Below are positions 34,025-43,890 of a DNA stretch of 64,000 nt, piece by piece. Source of the stretch: Catellatospora sichuanensis (GTDB lineage Bacteria > Actinomycetota > Actinomycetes > Mycobacteriales > Micromonosporaceae); NCBI RefSeq assembly GCF_007483665.1, contig NZ_ML660186.1:276533-340532 (forward strand), in the 5' to 3' direction. The position numbers and the translations under genes are program-made. Under the pieces are notes generated by a model, which saw only the letters and a program-made list of their open reading frames with translations, was not told the origin of the DNA and did no database searches. Each line of letters opens with the position of its first letter. Within the stretch, counting starts at the first letter, position 1.

Positions 34025-35452
34025 TCAGGCCGTGGCGGCCTCGAGCCGGCGCAGCGTGCGCTCGCGGCCGAGCACCTCGAGGGACTCGAACAGCGGCAGG
34101 CCCACCGAGCGGCCGGTGACCGCGACGCGGACCGGGGCCTGCGCCCTGCCCAGCTTCAGCCCGTGCGCCTCACCGACGGTGACCAGGGTGTTCTTCAGCG
34201 ACTCGGCGTCCCACGAGGCCAGGTCGCGCAGCGCCGCGATGACGTCGGGCAGGATGCCCGCGTCCTTGGACGCCTTGGCCCACGACGCCTCGTCCAGCAG
34301 CGGCTCATCGAGGAACAGGAAGTCCACGTAGGAAGGCACCTCGGACAGCACCGCGATGCGGGTCTGTACCAGCTCGGCGACCTGCGCGAACACGGCCGGG
34401 TCGTACGCGTCCGCCGGCCACGGCGGCGGCGTGATGCCGTACCCCCGCTCGGCCCGCTCCTCCTCGGTCGGGAACGGCCCGGTCAGCCACGGCGTGCAGA
34501 CCTCGGTGAACTCCGCCGGCGACAGCGCCCGGATGTACTCGCCGTTGAACGCGCGCAGCTTCTTCTCGTCGAAGAACGCGGGGGACGGGTTGACCTCCGC
34601 CAAGCGGAACTCGTCCTCGACCACCGACCAGGGCACGATCTCGCGGTCGCCGCTGGGCGCCCAGCCGAGCAGCATCAGGTAGTTGCGCATGGCCGCGGCC
34701 AGGTAGCCCTCGTCGCGGTACATCTCCAGCGCGACCTTGTCGCGGCGCTTGGACAGCTTCTGCCGCTTCTCGTTCACCACGACCGGCACGTGCGCCCACA
34801 CGGGCGGGACCTTGCCCAGCGCCTCCCAGAGCAGCTGCTGCTTGGGCGTGTTGGGCAGGTGCTCCTCGGCGCGGATCACGTGGGTGATCCCCATGGTCAT
34901 GTCGTCGACGACGTTGGCCAGCAGGAACACCGGCGAGCCGTCGCCGCGCGCGATGACGAAGTCCTCGAGCAGCTTGTTCTCGAAGGTCGGCTCACCGCGG
35001 ATCAGGTCGACGACCTTGGTGACGCCCTCGTCGGGGGTGCGGAAGCGCAGCGCCCGGCCCTCGCCCGCGCTCAGGCCCCGGTCGCGGCAGAAGCCGTCGT
35101 AGCCGGAGTACTTGTTCTCGGTGCGGGCCTGCACGTCGTCGCGGGTGCAGTCGCAGTAGTAGGCGCGGCCCGCGTCGAACAGCTGCTGGGCGGCCTTGGT
35201 GTGCTCCGCGTGGTAGGACGACTGGAACAGCGGGCCCTCGTAGGTGTCGCGGGCGATGCCGATCCACTCCAGCGCGGAGAGGATGCCCTCGGTCCACTCG
35301 GGGCGGTTGCGCGCGGCGTCGGTGTCCTCGATGCGCAGCACGAACACCCCGCCCTGCTGCTTGGCGAAGACCGCGTTCTGCAGCGCCGAGCGGGCGCCGC
35401 CGACGTGGAACATACCGGTCGGGGATGGGGCGAATCGCACTCGTACCGTCAC
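34025..35452 (-). CDS. gltX: Glutamyl-tRNA synthetase
   Basis: Class I aminoacyl-tRNA synthetase of 475 residues charging tRNA with glutamate. The HIGH motif appears as FHVGG (residues 15-19) in [27 protein letters not shown] and the KMSKS counterpart KLSKRR follow. [11 protein letters not shown], a Cys-containing segment in the position of the zinc-binding region, is present. GTG at 35452 ([13 protein letters not shown]) matches family starts. An in-frame ATG at 35491 gives a less likely extension. Actinobacterial enzymes often also charge tRNA-Gln for later amidation, which would apply if no glnS exists. Confidence 0.96.
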   Translation of the reverse strand: MTVRVRFAPSPTGMFHVGGARSALQNAVFAKQQGGVFVLRIEDTDAARNRPEWTEGILSALEWIGIARDTYEGPLFQSSYHAEHTKAAQQLFDAGRAYYCDCTRDDVQARTENKYSGYDGFCRDRGLSAGEGRALRFRTPDEGVTKVVDLIRGEPTFENKLLEDFVIARGDGSPVFLLANVVDDMTMGITHVIRAEEHLPNTPKQQLLWEALGKVPPVWAHVPVVVNEKRQKLSKRRDKVALEMYRDEGYLAAAMRNYLMLLGWAPSGDREIVPWSVVEDEFRLAEVNPSPAFFDEKKLRAFNGEYIRALSPAEFTEVCTPWLTGPFPTEEERAERGYGITPPPWPADAYDPAVFAQVAELVQTRIAVLSEVPSYVDFLFLDEPLLDEASWAKASKDAGILPDVIAALRDLASWDAESLKNTLVTVGEAHGLKLGRAQAPVRVAVTGRSVGLPLFESLEVLGRERTLRRLEAATA

Positions 35453-35518
35453 GACCTCCAGGGTACGGCGCGACCCCGGGCCCTGCGCCACCAGGTTTGC
35501 CGAGGGTGTCCCCGGATA

Positions 35519-35555
35519 CGCGAAGGGCCCACCCGGCGGGGGTGGGCCCTTCGCG
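35519..35555. terminator. Terminator after the GT39-like gene
   Basis: CGCGAAGGGCCCACC / GGTGGGCCCTTCGCG, a perfect 15-bp stem with a 7-base loop, 9 bases past the minus-strand stop at 35565. Confidence 0.85.
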
Positions 35556-35564
35556 TGCTCGCCG

Positions 35565-37259
35565 CTACGGCTGGGACGGGGCGGGCTGCTCGCGCACCAG
35601 CAGGGCCACCGCTACGCCCTGCGTGCGCTGGGCGAACACCGTGGTGAACTCGTCGCGCAGCAGCTCGGCGCGGGCCACCGGCATGTCCGCGAACAGGTCC
35701 CGGTCGGGCGCCGAGGTCACCAGCCAGATCCGGGTGACGCCCCTGGCGCACTCGGCCGGGTCGGCGCACTCGACGGCCTCGAAGCTGCCCCGGTCCTGGC
35801 CCCGCAGGGACACGAAGACGTCCTTCGGCCCGTCGAGATCGCGCAGTTCGAAGGTCATCCCGCGACGGAAGGTCCGCGGGCCGCCATGGGACTCGCCGCC
35901 GTAGGCGATGGCGTCGCCCGGCAGCAGCCGCGGCCGCATGATCTCCGCAGCGGTACGCAGATCCGCCTGGTTGCCGGCGGGCAGCGTGCGCGCCTCGACC
36001 TGGCCCGGCAGGCCGAGCAGGGCCAGCGCCGCCAGCGCGCCCAGCGACACCGCCCAGGCGGGCCCGTCCCCGGCCAGCGCCCGCCGGGGCCGGACCGTGC
36101 CCGGCCCGCCCGCGGCCGACTCCGCACCGGCCGGGGCCGATCCCGCACCGCCCAGGATCGACCTGGCGCTGTGCGAGTTCGCGGCGCGTGCGGCTGTCGC
36201 GGGTGGGACCGGCGACGCGGCCCGGACCGCGGCCGCGCGGGCTGCCGGGGTCAGCGCGGCCACCCGGGCCGCCAGCAGGCGCAGCGTGCAGGCGGCGAGC
36301 AGCACCCAGGCGGGCACGGTGAACAGCAGGTACCGCGACAGCATCATGTTGATCACCGGAGTGAGCGCCAGCACCGCGGCGGGCGGCAGCAGGGCCCAGG
36401 CCAGCAGGAAGCGACGGCGCGGCTCGGCCAGGCGCACCGACAGCAGTGCAAGTGCCAGCACCGCGAGCCCGATCCAGAGCGAGCCGAAGATGCTGGTGAC
36501 GAACTCCCGGACCGACTCCTCGCCGCGGTCGCCGATCCAGCCGATCTGACCGGTCTGCCGCTTGCCCAGCCACAGCAGCGGTGCGACGGGCAGGCCGCCG
36601 GCGGCGGTGGCGAGCATCCAGTTGCGCAGCGCGACCGAGCGCAGGCCCGCCGCGCCGGCCACGGCCACCGCGTACGCCGCCAGCACCGTCAGCGCCACCA
36701 GGTGCGACCAGCCGATGGCCGCCACCACCAGGGCGTACGGCACCCAGCGCCGCCACTGTCCCGGCTGCTCCAGCGCGCGCAGCAGCAGGAGCGCGCCCGC
36801 CACGGAGAACGCCAGCGCGAACGCGTACGGCCGGGCCTCCTCGCCGTAGCGGGAGACCGCGGGCAGCAGCGCGAACAGCAGCCCGGCGACCAGCCCGGTG
36901 CCGGGGGAGAACAGCCGCCTGCCGAGCGCGCCGAGCAGGCCCGCGGCTGCGGCCATGGCCAGTGCCGACGGCAACCGCAGGCTGGTCAGGCTGTCCCCGA
37001 AGAGGGCGACCCACGCGCGGGTGAACAGGTAGAACGGCGCGAACACCGCATCTACCTTGGACAGCAGGAGTTGCAGCTGGTCGGTGGTGAGCGAGGCCGC
37101 CCACCAGGTGGCGTACTCGTCGCGCCAGAGTGCGCGCCGGTCGTGTCCGACCAGCACGACGAGCAGGGTGACCAGCGCCGGAATCGTGATCGGAAGGCTG
37201 CGGGCGAGCCGGGAGCCGAACGCGTTCGCCTCGAGGGCGTGCGGTTGTGGGCGGGTCAA
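35565..37259 (-). CDS. Polytopic GT39/GT-C type glycosyltransferase-like membrane protein
   Basis: Membrane protein of 564 residues. The first extracytoplasmic loop holds [18 protein letters not shown], where the DE pair is in the position of the catalytic acid of GT-C (PMT/ArnT-like) enzymes. [15 protein letters not shown] is another family mark. About 10 TM helices follow. A 60-residue Ala/Pro/Arg-rich hydrophilic stretch at about 375-440 interrupts the membrane part, and the last 100 residues form an exported domain with two Cys ([12 protein letters not shown]). TTG at 37259 is favoured by GGGGGTC 8 bases upstream. An ATG at 37343 is in frame. It probably transfers a lipid-linked sugar to an envelope acceptor, which is inferred. 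Confidence 0.78.
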   Translation of the reverse strand: MTRPQPHALEANAFGSRLARSLPITIPALVTLLVVLVGHDRRALWRDEYATWWAASLTTDQLQLLLSKVDAVFAPFYLFTRAWVALFGDSLTSLRLPSALAMAAAAGLLGALGRRLFSPGTGLVAGLLFALLPAVSRYGEEARPYAFALAFSVAGALLLLRALEQPGQWRRWVPYALVVAAIGWSHLVALTVLAAYAVAVAGAAGLRSVALRNWMLATAAGGLPVAPLLWLGKRQTGQIGWIGDRGEESVREFVTSIFGSLWIGLAVLALALLSVRLAEPRRRFLLAWALLPPAAVLALTPVINMMLSRYLLFTVPAWVLLAACTLRLLAARVAALTPAARAAAVRAASPVPPATAARAANSHSARSILGGAGSAPAGAESAAGGPGTVRPRRALAGDGPAWAVSLGALAALALLGLPGQVEARTLPAGNQADLRTAAEIMRPRLLPGDAIAYGGESHGGPRTFRRGMTFELRDLDGPKDVFVSLRGQDRGSFEAVECADPAECARGVTRIWLVTSAPDRDLFADMPVARAELLRDEFTTVFAQRTQGVAVALLVREQPAPSQP

Positions 37260-37357
37260 GCGTTGACCCCCTGACGGCGGAAAACGGCAGTCAACATGAA
37301 TGTCCTTATTAACCAAATACGCAGTCCTATGCGGCTTATACACTATGTTGGGTTGTT

Positions 37358-39031
37358 GTGAAGCAGATTGTCAAACGCCTCCTGCCGAGACCCGCACTGC
37401 GCGCCGCGGCCTACCGGCTCCCGCTGCGCCAACGGGTCCGCATCGCCAAGCTGCTCGTCGGTGGACCCTCGCGCACCCGGACCCCCGGCTCCGCGACCCC
37501 GGCCGGCGGGTCGTCGCCCGCCCACGCGTGGCACGACAATCTGCAGACCGTGATCGGGCTGCTGGAGGCCGACGGCGTGGACTACTTCTGCGTGCCGCAC
37601 ACCGACCCGCGGCGCAGCGCGGTCGCCGTCGCGGCCGAGCACCGCGCCCAGGTGCTGCGCCTGCTGCGCGGCAGGTCCGCCGGGGACACGGTCATCCGGA
37701 CCCTGGACACCGTCGGCCGCCGGGTCAGCCCGCAGCGCTGCGCGGTGGTGCAGGTCTACCGGGTCGCCGCGGGCTCGGCGACCACGCCGCTCACCGAGTG
37801 CGCGTACGCCTGCGAGGTCGAGTTCTGGTCGACCGTGAAGCAGCAGGGCTGGCAGGCCCCGCGCCAGGTCGGCCCGCGCAACCACAAGGTCGGCACGGTC
37901 GTCAGCGTGGACAACCCGACGCAGTACGTCGCCGCCGCGCGCCTGTCCGCGTTCGTGCCGCGCGACGCCGAGCCCCGCTACCGCAGCCGCGCCGTCTACG
38001 CCGAGCCCGGCCCCAACGACGTGCAGTTCCCCATCGACGTCGTCTACACCTGGGTGGACGGCGACGACCCGGCCTGGCGTAGCCGCAAGGCACAGGCGCT
38101 CGGCGAGGACGCCGACGACTCGTTCGCCGGGCTCGCCACCAACGACTCCCGGTTCACCTCACGCGACGAGCTGCTCTACTCGATGCGCTCGCTGCACGCG
38201 TTCGCGCCCTGGGTCAACCACATCTACCTGGTGACCGACGACCAGACGCCGTCCTGGCTCGACCCGACCTCGCCGTACGTCACGCTGGTCTCGCACAAGG
38301 AGATCTTCGGCGACGTCGGCGTGCTGCCCACCTTCAACTCGCACGCCATCGAGTCGCGCCTGCACCGGGTGCCGGGCCTGCACGAGCACTTCCTCTACTT
38401 CAACGACGACATGATCCTGGGCCGCCCCGTGCTGCCGACCCAGTTCTTCTTCGCCAACGGCGTGGCCAAGTTCTTCCCGTCCAGCTCGCTGGTGGACGTG
38501 AACCCGCCCGCGCCCGCCGACGCACCCGTGGACGTCGCCGCGAAGAACAACCGCCGCCTGCTCCAGACGCGTTTCGGCACCCAGCTGTACCAGAAGATGC
38601 GGCACGTGCCGTACCCGCTGCTGCGCGGCGTGCTGGAGGAGATCGAGACCGAGCTGCGCGAGGAGTCGCACGCGACCGCCTCGCACCAGTTCCGCGACCG
38701 CGGCGACCTGTCCATCCCGTCGTCGCTGGCGCACTACTGGGCGCACAGCACCGGGCGCTCGGTGCCCGGCTCGATCAGCCACGTCTACATCGACCTGGGC
38801 CGCCTGGTCGCGCCGATCATGCTGGCCCGGCTGGTGCGCCAGCGCAACGTCGACGTGTTCTGCCTCAACGACACCAACTCGGCGGCCGGGGAGATGGACG
38901 AGCAGACGGCGATGGTGCGCGACTTCATGGAGGCGTACTTCCCGTTCCAGGCGCCCTGGGAGCTGACCGGCCGCATGGACCTCACCCAGCGCACCGCCGA
39001 ACTCGCCGCCGCGGCCCCGATCGCCGGCTGA
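37358..39031 (+). CDS. Stealth family capsule-type sugar phosphotransferase
   Basis: Protein of 557 residues with all four Stealth regions. CR1 is IDVVYTWVDGDDPAW near residue 227. CR2 is LLYSMRSLHAFAPWVNHIYL, then VTDDQTPSWL and FLYFNDDMILG. CR3 is ASHQFRDRGDL, then LAHYWAHSTGRS. CR4 is CLNDTNSAAGEMDEQ ending AYFPFQAPWE. Stealth enzymes transfer hexose-1-phosphate units in phosphodiester-linked surface polysaccharides, and family members contribute to immune evasion in pathogens. The first 220 residues are a variable N-terminal extension with no TM. GTG at 37358 is only about 15 bases after a TATACACT -10, so the leader is very short. Confidence 0.9.
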   Translation: MKQIVKRLLPRPALRAAAYRLPLRQRVRIAKLLVGGPSRTRTPGSATPAGGSSPAHAWHDNLQTVIGLLEADGVDYFCVPHTDPRRSAVAVAAEHRAQVLRLLRGRSAGDTVIRTLDTVGRRVSPQRCAVVQVYRVAAGSATTPLTECAYACEVEFWSTVKQQGWQAPRQVGPRNHKVGTVVSVDNPTQYVAAARLSAFVPRDAEPRYRSRAVYAEPGPNDVQFPIDVVYTWVDGDDPAWRSRKAQALGEDADDSFAGLATNDSRFTSRDELLYSMRSLHAFAPWVNHIYLVTDDQTPSWLDPTSPYVTLVSHKEIFGDVGVLPTFNSHAIESRLHRVPGLHEHFLYFNDDMILGRPVLPTQFFFANGVAKFFPSSSLVDVNPPAPADAPVDVAAKNNRRLLQTRFGTQLYQKMRHVPYPLLRGVLEEIETELREESHATASHQFRDRGDLSIPSSLAHYWAHSTGRSVPGSISHVYIDLGRLVAPIMLARLVRQRNVDVFCLNDTNSAAGEMDEQTAMVRDFMEAYFPFQAPWELTGRMDLTQRTAELAAAAPIAG

Positions 39032-39063
39032 TCCGGCTGGGCAGGACGTCCGCGCTTTTTATC

Positions 39064-39122
39064 GACGCTGGCCTATCTCATCGAGAATGATCTACGATTT
39101 CTCGATGAGATAGGCCAGCGTC
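39064..39122. terminator. Long perfect hairpin between convergent genes
   Basis: The 24-bp arms (GACGCTGGCCTATC... and ...GATAGGCCAGCGTC) match exactly around an 11-base loop, between Stealth (stop 39031) and the ABC exporter (stop 39186). Confidence 0.85.
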
Positions 39123-39185
39123 TATGCACGTGACGGGGTGACGGGGTGGCGGGTGGGCGGTCGGGGCGGGGCGCGTCGGTGGGGG

Positions 39186-41090
39186 TCAGGCGGGGTCGGG
39201 GGCGGGGTCGACGAGGAACTGGTGGGCGGCCAGTTCGCGGTAGAGGGGGCTGGTGTCGAGGAGTTCGGTGTGGCTTCCGGTGGCGACCACGCGGCCGTGC
39301 TCCAGCACCACGATCTGGTCCGCGTCCACGACGGTGGACAGCCGGTGCGCGACGATCAGCAGCGTGCGCCCCCGGGCGACGGTGTCGATGGCGGAGCGCA
39401 GCGCCGCCTCGTTGCGTGCGTCGAGGTTGCTGGTCGGCTCGTCCAGCAGCAGGATCGGCGGCGCGGCCAGCAGCGTACGGGCGATGGCCAGCCGCTGCCG
39501 CTCCCCACCGGACAGCAGTACGCCGCCCTCGCCGACCTGCGCCTCCAGCCCCAGCGGGGTCCGGTCGACCAGCTCGTCGAGGTTGACCGCGGCGAGCACG
39601 GTGCGCATCTGCTCCTCGGTCGCGTCGGGCGTGGCCAGGCGCAGGTTCTCCCGCAGCGTGCCGGCCAGCACCGGCGACTCCTGCTCGACGTAACCGAGCC
39701 GGGACCGCAGCGTCTCGTGGCTCAGCTCCCGCACGTCCACGCCGTCGATCCGCAGACTGCCCGAGGTCACCTCGTAGAACCGCTCGACCAGGGACAGCAG
39801 CGTCGACTTGCCCGCCCCGGACGGCCCGACCAGCGCGGTACGCGTACCCACCGGGGCCCGGAAGCTGACCTCGCGCAGCACCGGCTCACCTACCCGGCCC
39901 TCGGCGTCGGTATAGCCGAAACCGACCCGGTCGAACTCGATCGCCGGTGCCCCGGCCACCGCCGCACCGGCCGACGCCGCCGCATGCGCCGACGCTGCCG
40001 CACCGGCCGACCGGGCCGAGGCGGCCGACCGGGCCGAGGCGGACGACGGCTGAGCGCCCACCAAAGCCCTCGCGCCCCCGGTCGGCGCGGTCGCCGTGTC
40101 GTCGCGGGCACCCTCCAGCGGGATGACCAGCACCTCCTCCATCCGCTGCAGCGCGCCGAGGCCCGCCTGCAGCTGGGTGTACGCGTTGAGTGCCTGGCCC
40201 AGCGGCATCACCAGGAAGAACACGAACAGCACGAACGCGACCAGGTCGCCGACGGTGATCGCGCCGGACGCGACACGTGCCCCGCCGACGCCCAGCACTA
40301 GCAGGAACGAGCCCTGGATGGTGGTCACCATGGCGGGCTGCACGATCGCCTGCAACCGGGCGATCCGCACCCCGGCGTGGTACGCCTGCTCGGCGCTGTG
40401 CGCCACGGTCGCGGTCTCGCGGTCCTCGGCGCGGCTGGCCCGGATCGTGCGCGCCGCGGTGATGGACCGCTCGACCGCGGCGGTCATCTCGCCGATGCGC
40501 GCCTGCGCGTCCCGGGACATGCCGCGCACCTTGCGGGCGAAGAAGATGCCGCCGGACAGGCCGATGACCAGGCCGATCAGGGTGACCCCGAACAGCAGCG
40601 GGTCCAGCAGCACCATCGCCGTCGCCGCGCCGACCACCATGATCGCGCCGCTGACGGTGTCGAACAGCCCCGAGGTGACCACGGCCCGCAGCAGCGTGGT
40701 GTCCGCGCCGACGCGGGACAGCAGGTCACCGGTGCGGCGCTGGTCGTACTCGGCGATGGGCAGGCGCAGCAGGTGCCCGGCCAGGCGGCGGCGCGACGTG
40801 AGCACCAGGCCCTCCGCGGTGCGCTGGAGCAGGAAATGCCGGAAGCCGTCGACTGCTGCGACGCCGACCAGGGTGCCGACCAGCGCGACCACCCAGGGGC
40901 CGATCGGCGTGCGCGCGCCGAGCCCGTCGAGCACGTTGCGGGTCAGCACCGGTTGCAGCAGCGTGCCGGCGGTGGTGACCAGCGACAGTGCGGCGACGAG
41001 CAGCAGCGAGGAGCGGTGGGCGCGCAGGTACGGCCAGAGGGTGCGCAGCCCCACTTTGGGCAGGGCGGTGGCGGGGTCTTCCGGGGGCAT
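39186..41090 (-). CDS. ABC exporter, fused permease and ATPase (multidrug/lipid type)
   Basis: Half-transporter of 634 residues. A six-helix exporter domain at about 20-320 begins LWPYLRAHRSSLLLVAALSL. The nucleotide-binding domain has Walker A GPSGAGKST near residue 427, signature LSGGERQRLAIAR, Walker B ILLLDEPTSNLD and the H-loop IVAHRLSTVVD. An unusual linker of about 35 residues, almost only Ala, Ser and Arg, joins the two domains. It probably acts as a homodimer exporting a lipid or drug. It lies 56 bases after the MarR gene on the same strand and is therefore likely under MarR control. Confidence 0.9.
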   Translation of the reverse strand: MPPEDPATALPKVGLRTLWPYLRAHRSSLLLVAALSLVTTAGTLLQPVLTRNVLDGLGARTPIGPWVVALVGTLVGVAAVDGFRHFLLQRTAEGLVLTSRRRLAGHLLRLPIAEYDQRRTGDLLSRVGADTTLLRAVVTSGLFDTVSGAIMVVGAATAMVLLDPLLFGVTLIGLVIGLSGGIFFARKVRGMSRDAQARIGEMTAAVERSITAARTIRASRAEDRETATVAHSAEQAYHAGVRIARLQAIVQPAMVTTIQGSFLLVLGVGGARVASGAITVGDLVAFVLFVFFLVMPLGQALNAYTQLQAGLGALQRMEEVLVIPLEGARDDTATAPTGGARALVGAQPSSASARSAASARSAGAAASAHAAASAGAAVAGAPAIEFDRVGFGYTDAEGRVGEPVLREVSFRAPVGTRTALVGPSGAGKSTLLSLVERFYEVTSGSLRIDGVDVRELSHETLRSRLGYVEQESPVLAGTLRENLRLATPDATEEQMRTVLAAVNLDELVDRTPLGLEAQVGEGGVLLSGGERQRLAIARTLLAAPPILLLDEPTSNLDARNEAALRSAIDTVARGRTLLIVAHRLSTVVDADQIVVLEHGRVVATGSHTELLDTSPLYRELAAHQFLVDPAPDPA

Positions 41091-41146
41091 GTCCCGACAC
41101 TAGCCGCCGTGCCACAACCGCCGTCCTGAGCTGCTGCTCGGCGGCG

Positions 41147-41638
41147 TCAGCGCTGCTCGGCGGCGAGCATCACCCGGCGCAGCAGATCGGCCAGCGTCCG
41201 GCGCTCGTCCGCGTTCAGGGCTCCGAGCAACCGGTATTCCTCGTGGCCCAGCACGTCCATCGCGCCGAGCCAGGCGGCGCGACCGGACTCGGTGAGCTCG
41301 ATGTCGACCCGCCGTCGGTCCGAGACGGAGTGGGTGCGGCGGATGAAGCCGCGCTGTTCCAGCCCGTCGAGGCGGCCGGTGACCGTCGCGGGCGCCATGG
41401 CCAGGTCGCCGGCCAGCTCCGACGGCGCGGCGCGGCCGCCCCGCCCGGCCAGCGAGTGCAGCGTGTCGAACTCGTGGCGCTGCAGGTCGAAGTCGACGAG
41501 CGACTGCTCGCGTACCCGGCGCAGGTGGTCGGACAGCTTTTTCATCCGTGTCACCGCTGCCTCGACGTCGGGGTCGAGGTCGGGCAGCACGGGCAGCCAG
41601 CGGGCGACGTGCGCGTCCACCCGGTCGCGAGGCTCCAT
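41147..41638 (-). CDS. MarR family transcriptional regulator
   Basis: Winged-helix regulator of 163 residues. The dimerisation helix carries HLRRVREQSLVDFDLQRHEF. The recognition helix region is PSELAGDLAMAPATVTGRLD, then GLEQRGFIRRTHSVSDRRRV for the wing with the typical DRR, and VDIELTESGRAA. It sits between an ABC exporter (same strand) and a divergent MFS exporter, the classic layout of a ligand-released repressor of efflux. The 84-base divergent gap carries repeated TTCG-TG-C-AAATA motifs that could be its binding site. Confidence 0.92.
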   Translation of the reverse strand: MEPRDRVDAHVARWLPVLPDLDPDVEAAVTRMKKLSDHLRRVREQSLVDFDLQRHEFDTLHSLAGRGGRAAPSELAGDLAMAPATVTGRLDGLEQRGFIRRTHSVSDRRRVDIELTESGRAAWLGAMDVLGHEEYRLLGALNADERRTLADLLRRVMLAAEQR

Positions 41639-41685
41639 GCCGGTGATCCTATGACGGCAGCGGTCCTTCGACTCTGGATTGTTCG

Positions 41686-41715
41686 TTGACAAATAATTCG
41701 GTGTCGAAATATCTT
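41686..41715 (+). promoter_or_regulatory. Promoter of the MFS gene, probably leaderless
   Basis: TTGACA (41686-41691), 18 bases, TATCTT (41710-41715). The expected start is at or next to the ATG at 41723. The direct repeats TTCGTTGACAAATA and TTCGGTGTCGAAATA overlap the promoter and are candidate MarR sites. Confidence 0.6.
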
Positions 41716-41722
41716 GGGCGGC

Positions 41723-42961
41723 ATGGCCCACCCCCTGCGCCAACGCGCCTTCCGGCTGCTGTTCATCGGTCGCACCCTGTCCTCGCTGGGCGACTTCGTC
41801 ATCCCCGCGGCACTCGCCATCGCCGTGCACCACGCCACCGGATCCAGCGGCGCGCTGGCCCTGGTGCTGGGCTGCGCGATGGTGCCCCGCCTGGTGCTGC
41901 TGCCGCTGGGCGGCGTGCTCGCCGACCGGTACGACCCGCGCCTGGTGGCGCTCGCCGCCGACCTCGTCCGGTGCGCCGCGCAGGTGTTCGTCGGGTGTGC
42001 GCTCATCGGTGGCGATCCGGTGCTCGCGCACCTGGCGGTGGCGTCCGCGGTCGGCGGAGTCGCCTCCGCGTTCGCCATCCCCACCACGTCACCGCTGGTC
42101 GCCGGGGTGGTGGACGCTTCGCAGCGGCAGGCGGCCAACGCCGCGATGGCCGTCGCCACCGGCGTCACCCGGCTGGCCGGTCCGGCACTGGCCGGGGTGC
42201 TGATCCTGTCCGCCGGAGCCGGCTGGGCGTTCGTGCTCGACGGCGCCTCGTTCGCGGTCAGCGCGATCCTGCTGGCCGTCATCCGGGTGCGCCGGGTGCC
42301 GGTCGAGCGCCGCACCCTGCTGGCCGACCTGGCCGCGGGCTGGGCCGAGGTCCGCTCCCGCGACTGGTACTGGACCAGCCTCATCGCCCACGCCGCGTGG
42401 AACGGTGCCGCGGCGGTCCTGATCACGCTCGGTCCGGCCATCGCCGTCGACCGGCTCGGCGGCGACGCGACCTGGGTGCTCGTGCTGGAGGCCGGAGCGG
42501 CGGGCCTGCTGCTCGGTTCGCTGGTCGCGAGCCGGGTTCGCCCGCGGCGTCCGGTGCTGGTGGCGAACCTGGGCCTGGCCACCTACGCGCTGCCGCTGGC
42601 ACTGCTGGCGGTCGCCGCCCCGGCCCCGGCCGTCATCGGCTCGTACGGCCTGGCCATGGCGGCGCTCGGCTTCCTCAACCCGGTGTGGGAGACGGTCGTG
42701 CAGGCCGAGATCCCGCCGCAGGCGCTGGCCCGGGTCACGTCGTACGACTGGCTGTGCTCGCTGGCGGCGACCCCGGTGGGCTACGCGCTCGCGCCGCTGG
42801 CCGCGGCGGCGTGGTCGCCGCAGGTGCCGCTGCTCGCCGGGGCGGTCGTGGTGGCCGTCGCCTGCCTCGGCACCGTGCTCGCCCCCGGGGTGCGCCGGAT
42901 CGGCCTGTCCGTGCCGCCGCCGGCCCCGGCCGCTGCCGAGCCTGTCGCCGCCGTCCGGTGA
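41723..42961 (+). CDS. MFS transporter (drug/siderophore exporter type)
   Basis: Major facilitator of 412 residues, about 12 TM helices. FRLLFIGRTLSSLGDFVIP opens the chain, as in the EntS-like MFS_3 group. The loop 2-3 motif A variant is GGVLADRYDPRLVALAADLV. The second half has a matching LLLGSLVASRVRPRRP. The ligand is unknown. Regulation by the divergent MarR is likely. The ATG at 41723 would be at the 5' end of the mRNA if the TTGACA/TATCTT promoter is used. A TTG at 41714 in the same frame is less convincing. Confidence 0.88.
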   Translation: MAHPLRQRAFRLLFIGRTLSSLGDFVIPAALAIAVHHATGSSGALALVLGCAMVPRLVLLPLGGVLADRYDPRLVALAADLVRCAAQVFVGCALIGGDPVLAHLAVASAVGGVASAFAIPTTSPLVAGVVDASQRQAANAAMAVATGVTRLAGPALAGVLILSAGAGWAFVLDGASFAVSAILLAVIRVRRVPVERRTLLADLAAGWAEVRSRDWYWTSLIAHAAWNGAAAVLITLGPAIAVDRLGGDATWVLVLEAGAAGLLLGSLVASRVRPRRPVLVANLGLATYALPLALLAVAAPAPAVIGSYGLAMAALGFLNPVWETVVQAEIPPQALARVTSYDWLCSLAATPVGYALAPLAAAAWSPQVPLLAGAVVVAVACLGTVLAPGVRRIGLSVPPPAPAAAEPVAAVR

Positions 42962-43004
42962 CCGGCCCTCGTCGCCCGGAAGGAAAGCGTTTACCCTGTT
43001 CGCC

Positions 43005-43664
43005 ATGCGTAGCGCGTTGATCGTCCGGGGCGGGGCCGAGTTCCACGACCCCGTCGGCACCACCGACAGCTTCCTGCCGTTCCTCAAAGGCCAGGGCTTC
43101 ACCGTCGACACCGCCGACGACCTGGTCGTGTACGACGACGCCGCACTGCTCGCCCGCACCGATCTGATCGTCAACTGCTGGACCGCGGGCGGCGACGCGC
43201 TCACCCCCGACCGCGCCCGCAACCTCGACGACGCCGTCCGCGCCGGAACCGGCCTGGCCGGCTGGCACGGCGGCATCGTGGCCGCGTTCACCGAACGCCG
43301 CTACCAGTGGCTCACCGGCGGCTGGTTCACCTGCCACCCCGGCGACTTCGTCCCGCACCCCCTGACCGTGCTGCCGGAACGGGCGGACCATCCGATCGTC
43401 GCCGGGATCAGCACCGTCGCGCTGAACACCGAGCGCTACTGGATGCTCGCCGACCCGCTCAACGACGTCCTCGCCACCATCACGTTCCCCGTCGAGGACG
43501 GCGAGCCCTGGCACGAGCCGGTCACCCACCCGGCGGTGTACACCCGGCAGTGGGGTCTGGGCCGGATCTTCGTCTCCACCGTCGGCCACCACCTGCCCGA
43601 CCTCGACATCCCCGAGATCCGCACGCTCACCGAACGCGGCCTGCTCTGGGCCGCCCGATCCTGA
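43005..43664 (+). CDS. ThuA-like (trehalose utilisation) domain protein
   Basis: Class I glutamine-amidotransferase-like fold protein of 219 residues. It opens SALIVRGGAEFHDPVG. TDLIVNCWTAGGDALTPDR precedes GLAGWHGGIVAAF, the family hallmark where His replaces the GATase Cys nucleophile. GGWFTCHPGDFVPHPLTVLP and SVGHH-like TVGHHLPDLDIPEI follow. ThuA proteins act in sugar catabolism, with 3-ketotrehalose-type substrates proposed. Here no sugar dehydrogenase or transporter is beside it, so the substrate is open. A -10-like TACCCT lies about 12 bases before the ATG. Confidence 0.85.
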   Translation: MRSALIVRGGAEFHDPVGTTDSFLPFLKGQGFTVDTADDLVVYDDAALLARTDLIVNCWTAGGDALTPDRARNLDDAVRAGTGLAGWHGGIVAAFTERRYQWLTGGWFTCHPGDFVPHPLTVLPERADHPIVAGISTVALNTERYWMLADPLNDVLATITFPVEDGEPWHEPVTHPAVYTRQWGLGRIFVSTVGHHLPDLDIPEIRTLTERGLLWAARS

Positions 43665-43747
43665 CCGCGGTCGCCGCCTGCCCGTTCCGCCCCGCCAACC
43701 TTGCCCGGCCCACGCGCCCTGGCCGCCTCGCGGTGCCTCGGGCGGCT

Positions 43748-43814
43748 GAAGATCGCTGTTTCGGGTCAAAAACTATGGTTTGACCGCAGATCTTGACCGG
43801 AAACAGCGATCTTC
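43748..43814. repeat. Branched inverted repeat downstream of thuA-like gene
   Basis: The outer 15-bp arms GAAGATCGCTGTTTC / GAAACAGCGATCTTC enclose an inner hairpin GGTCAAA / TTTGACC (43764-43785). It lies 84 bases after the stop. It may be a terminator or a small structured RNA, and no gene is seen in the 43665-43944 gap. Confidence 0.6.
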
Positions 43815-43849
43815 GCCCGCCGCCAACCGGCGGCGCGCCGGGACGGACG

Positions 43850-43890
43850 CCACGAAGGCCCCGTGACGCCAAGTCACGGGGCCTTCGTGG
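43850..43890. terminator. 18-bp perfect hairpin next to repeat copy 8
   Basis: CCACGAAGGCCCCGTGAC / GTCACGGGGCCTTCGTGG with a 5-base loop. It directly touches repeat copy 8, so aceE transcripts would meet two strong hairpins in a row. Confidence 0.85.
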
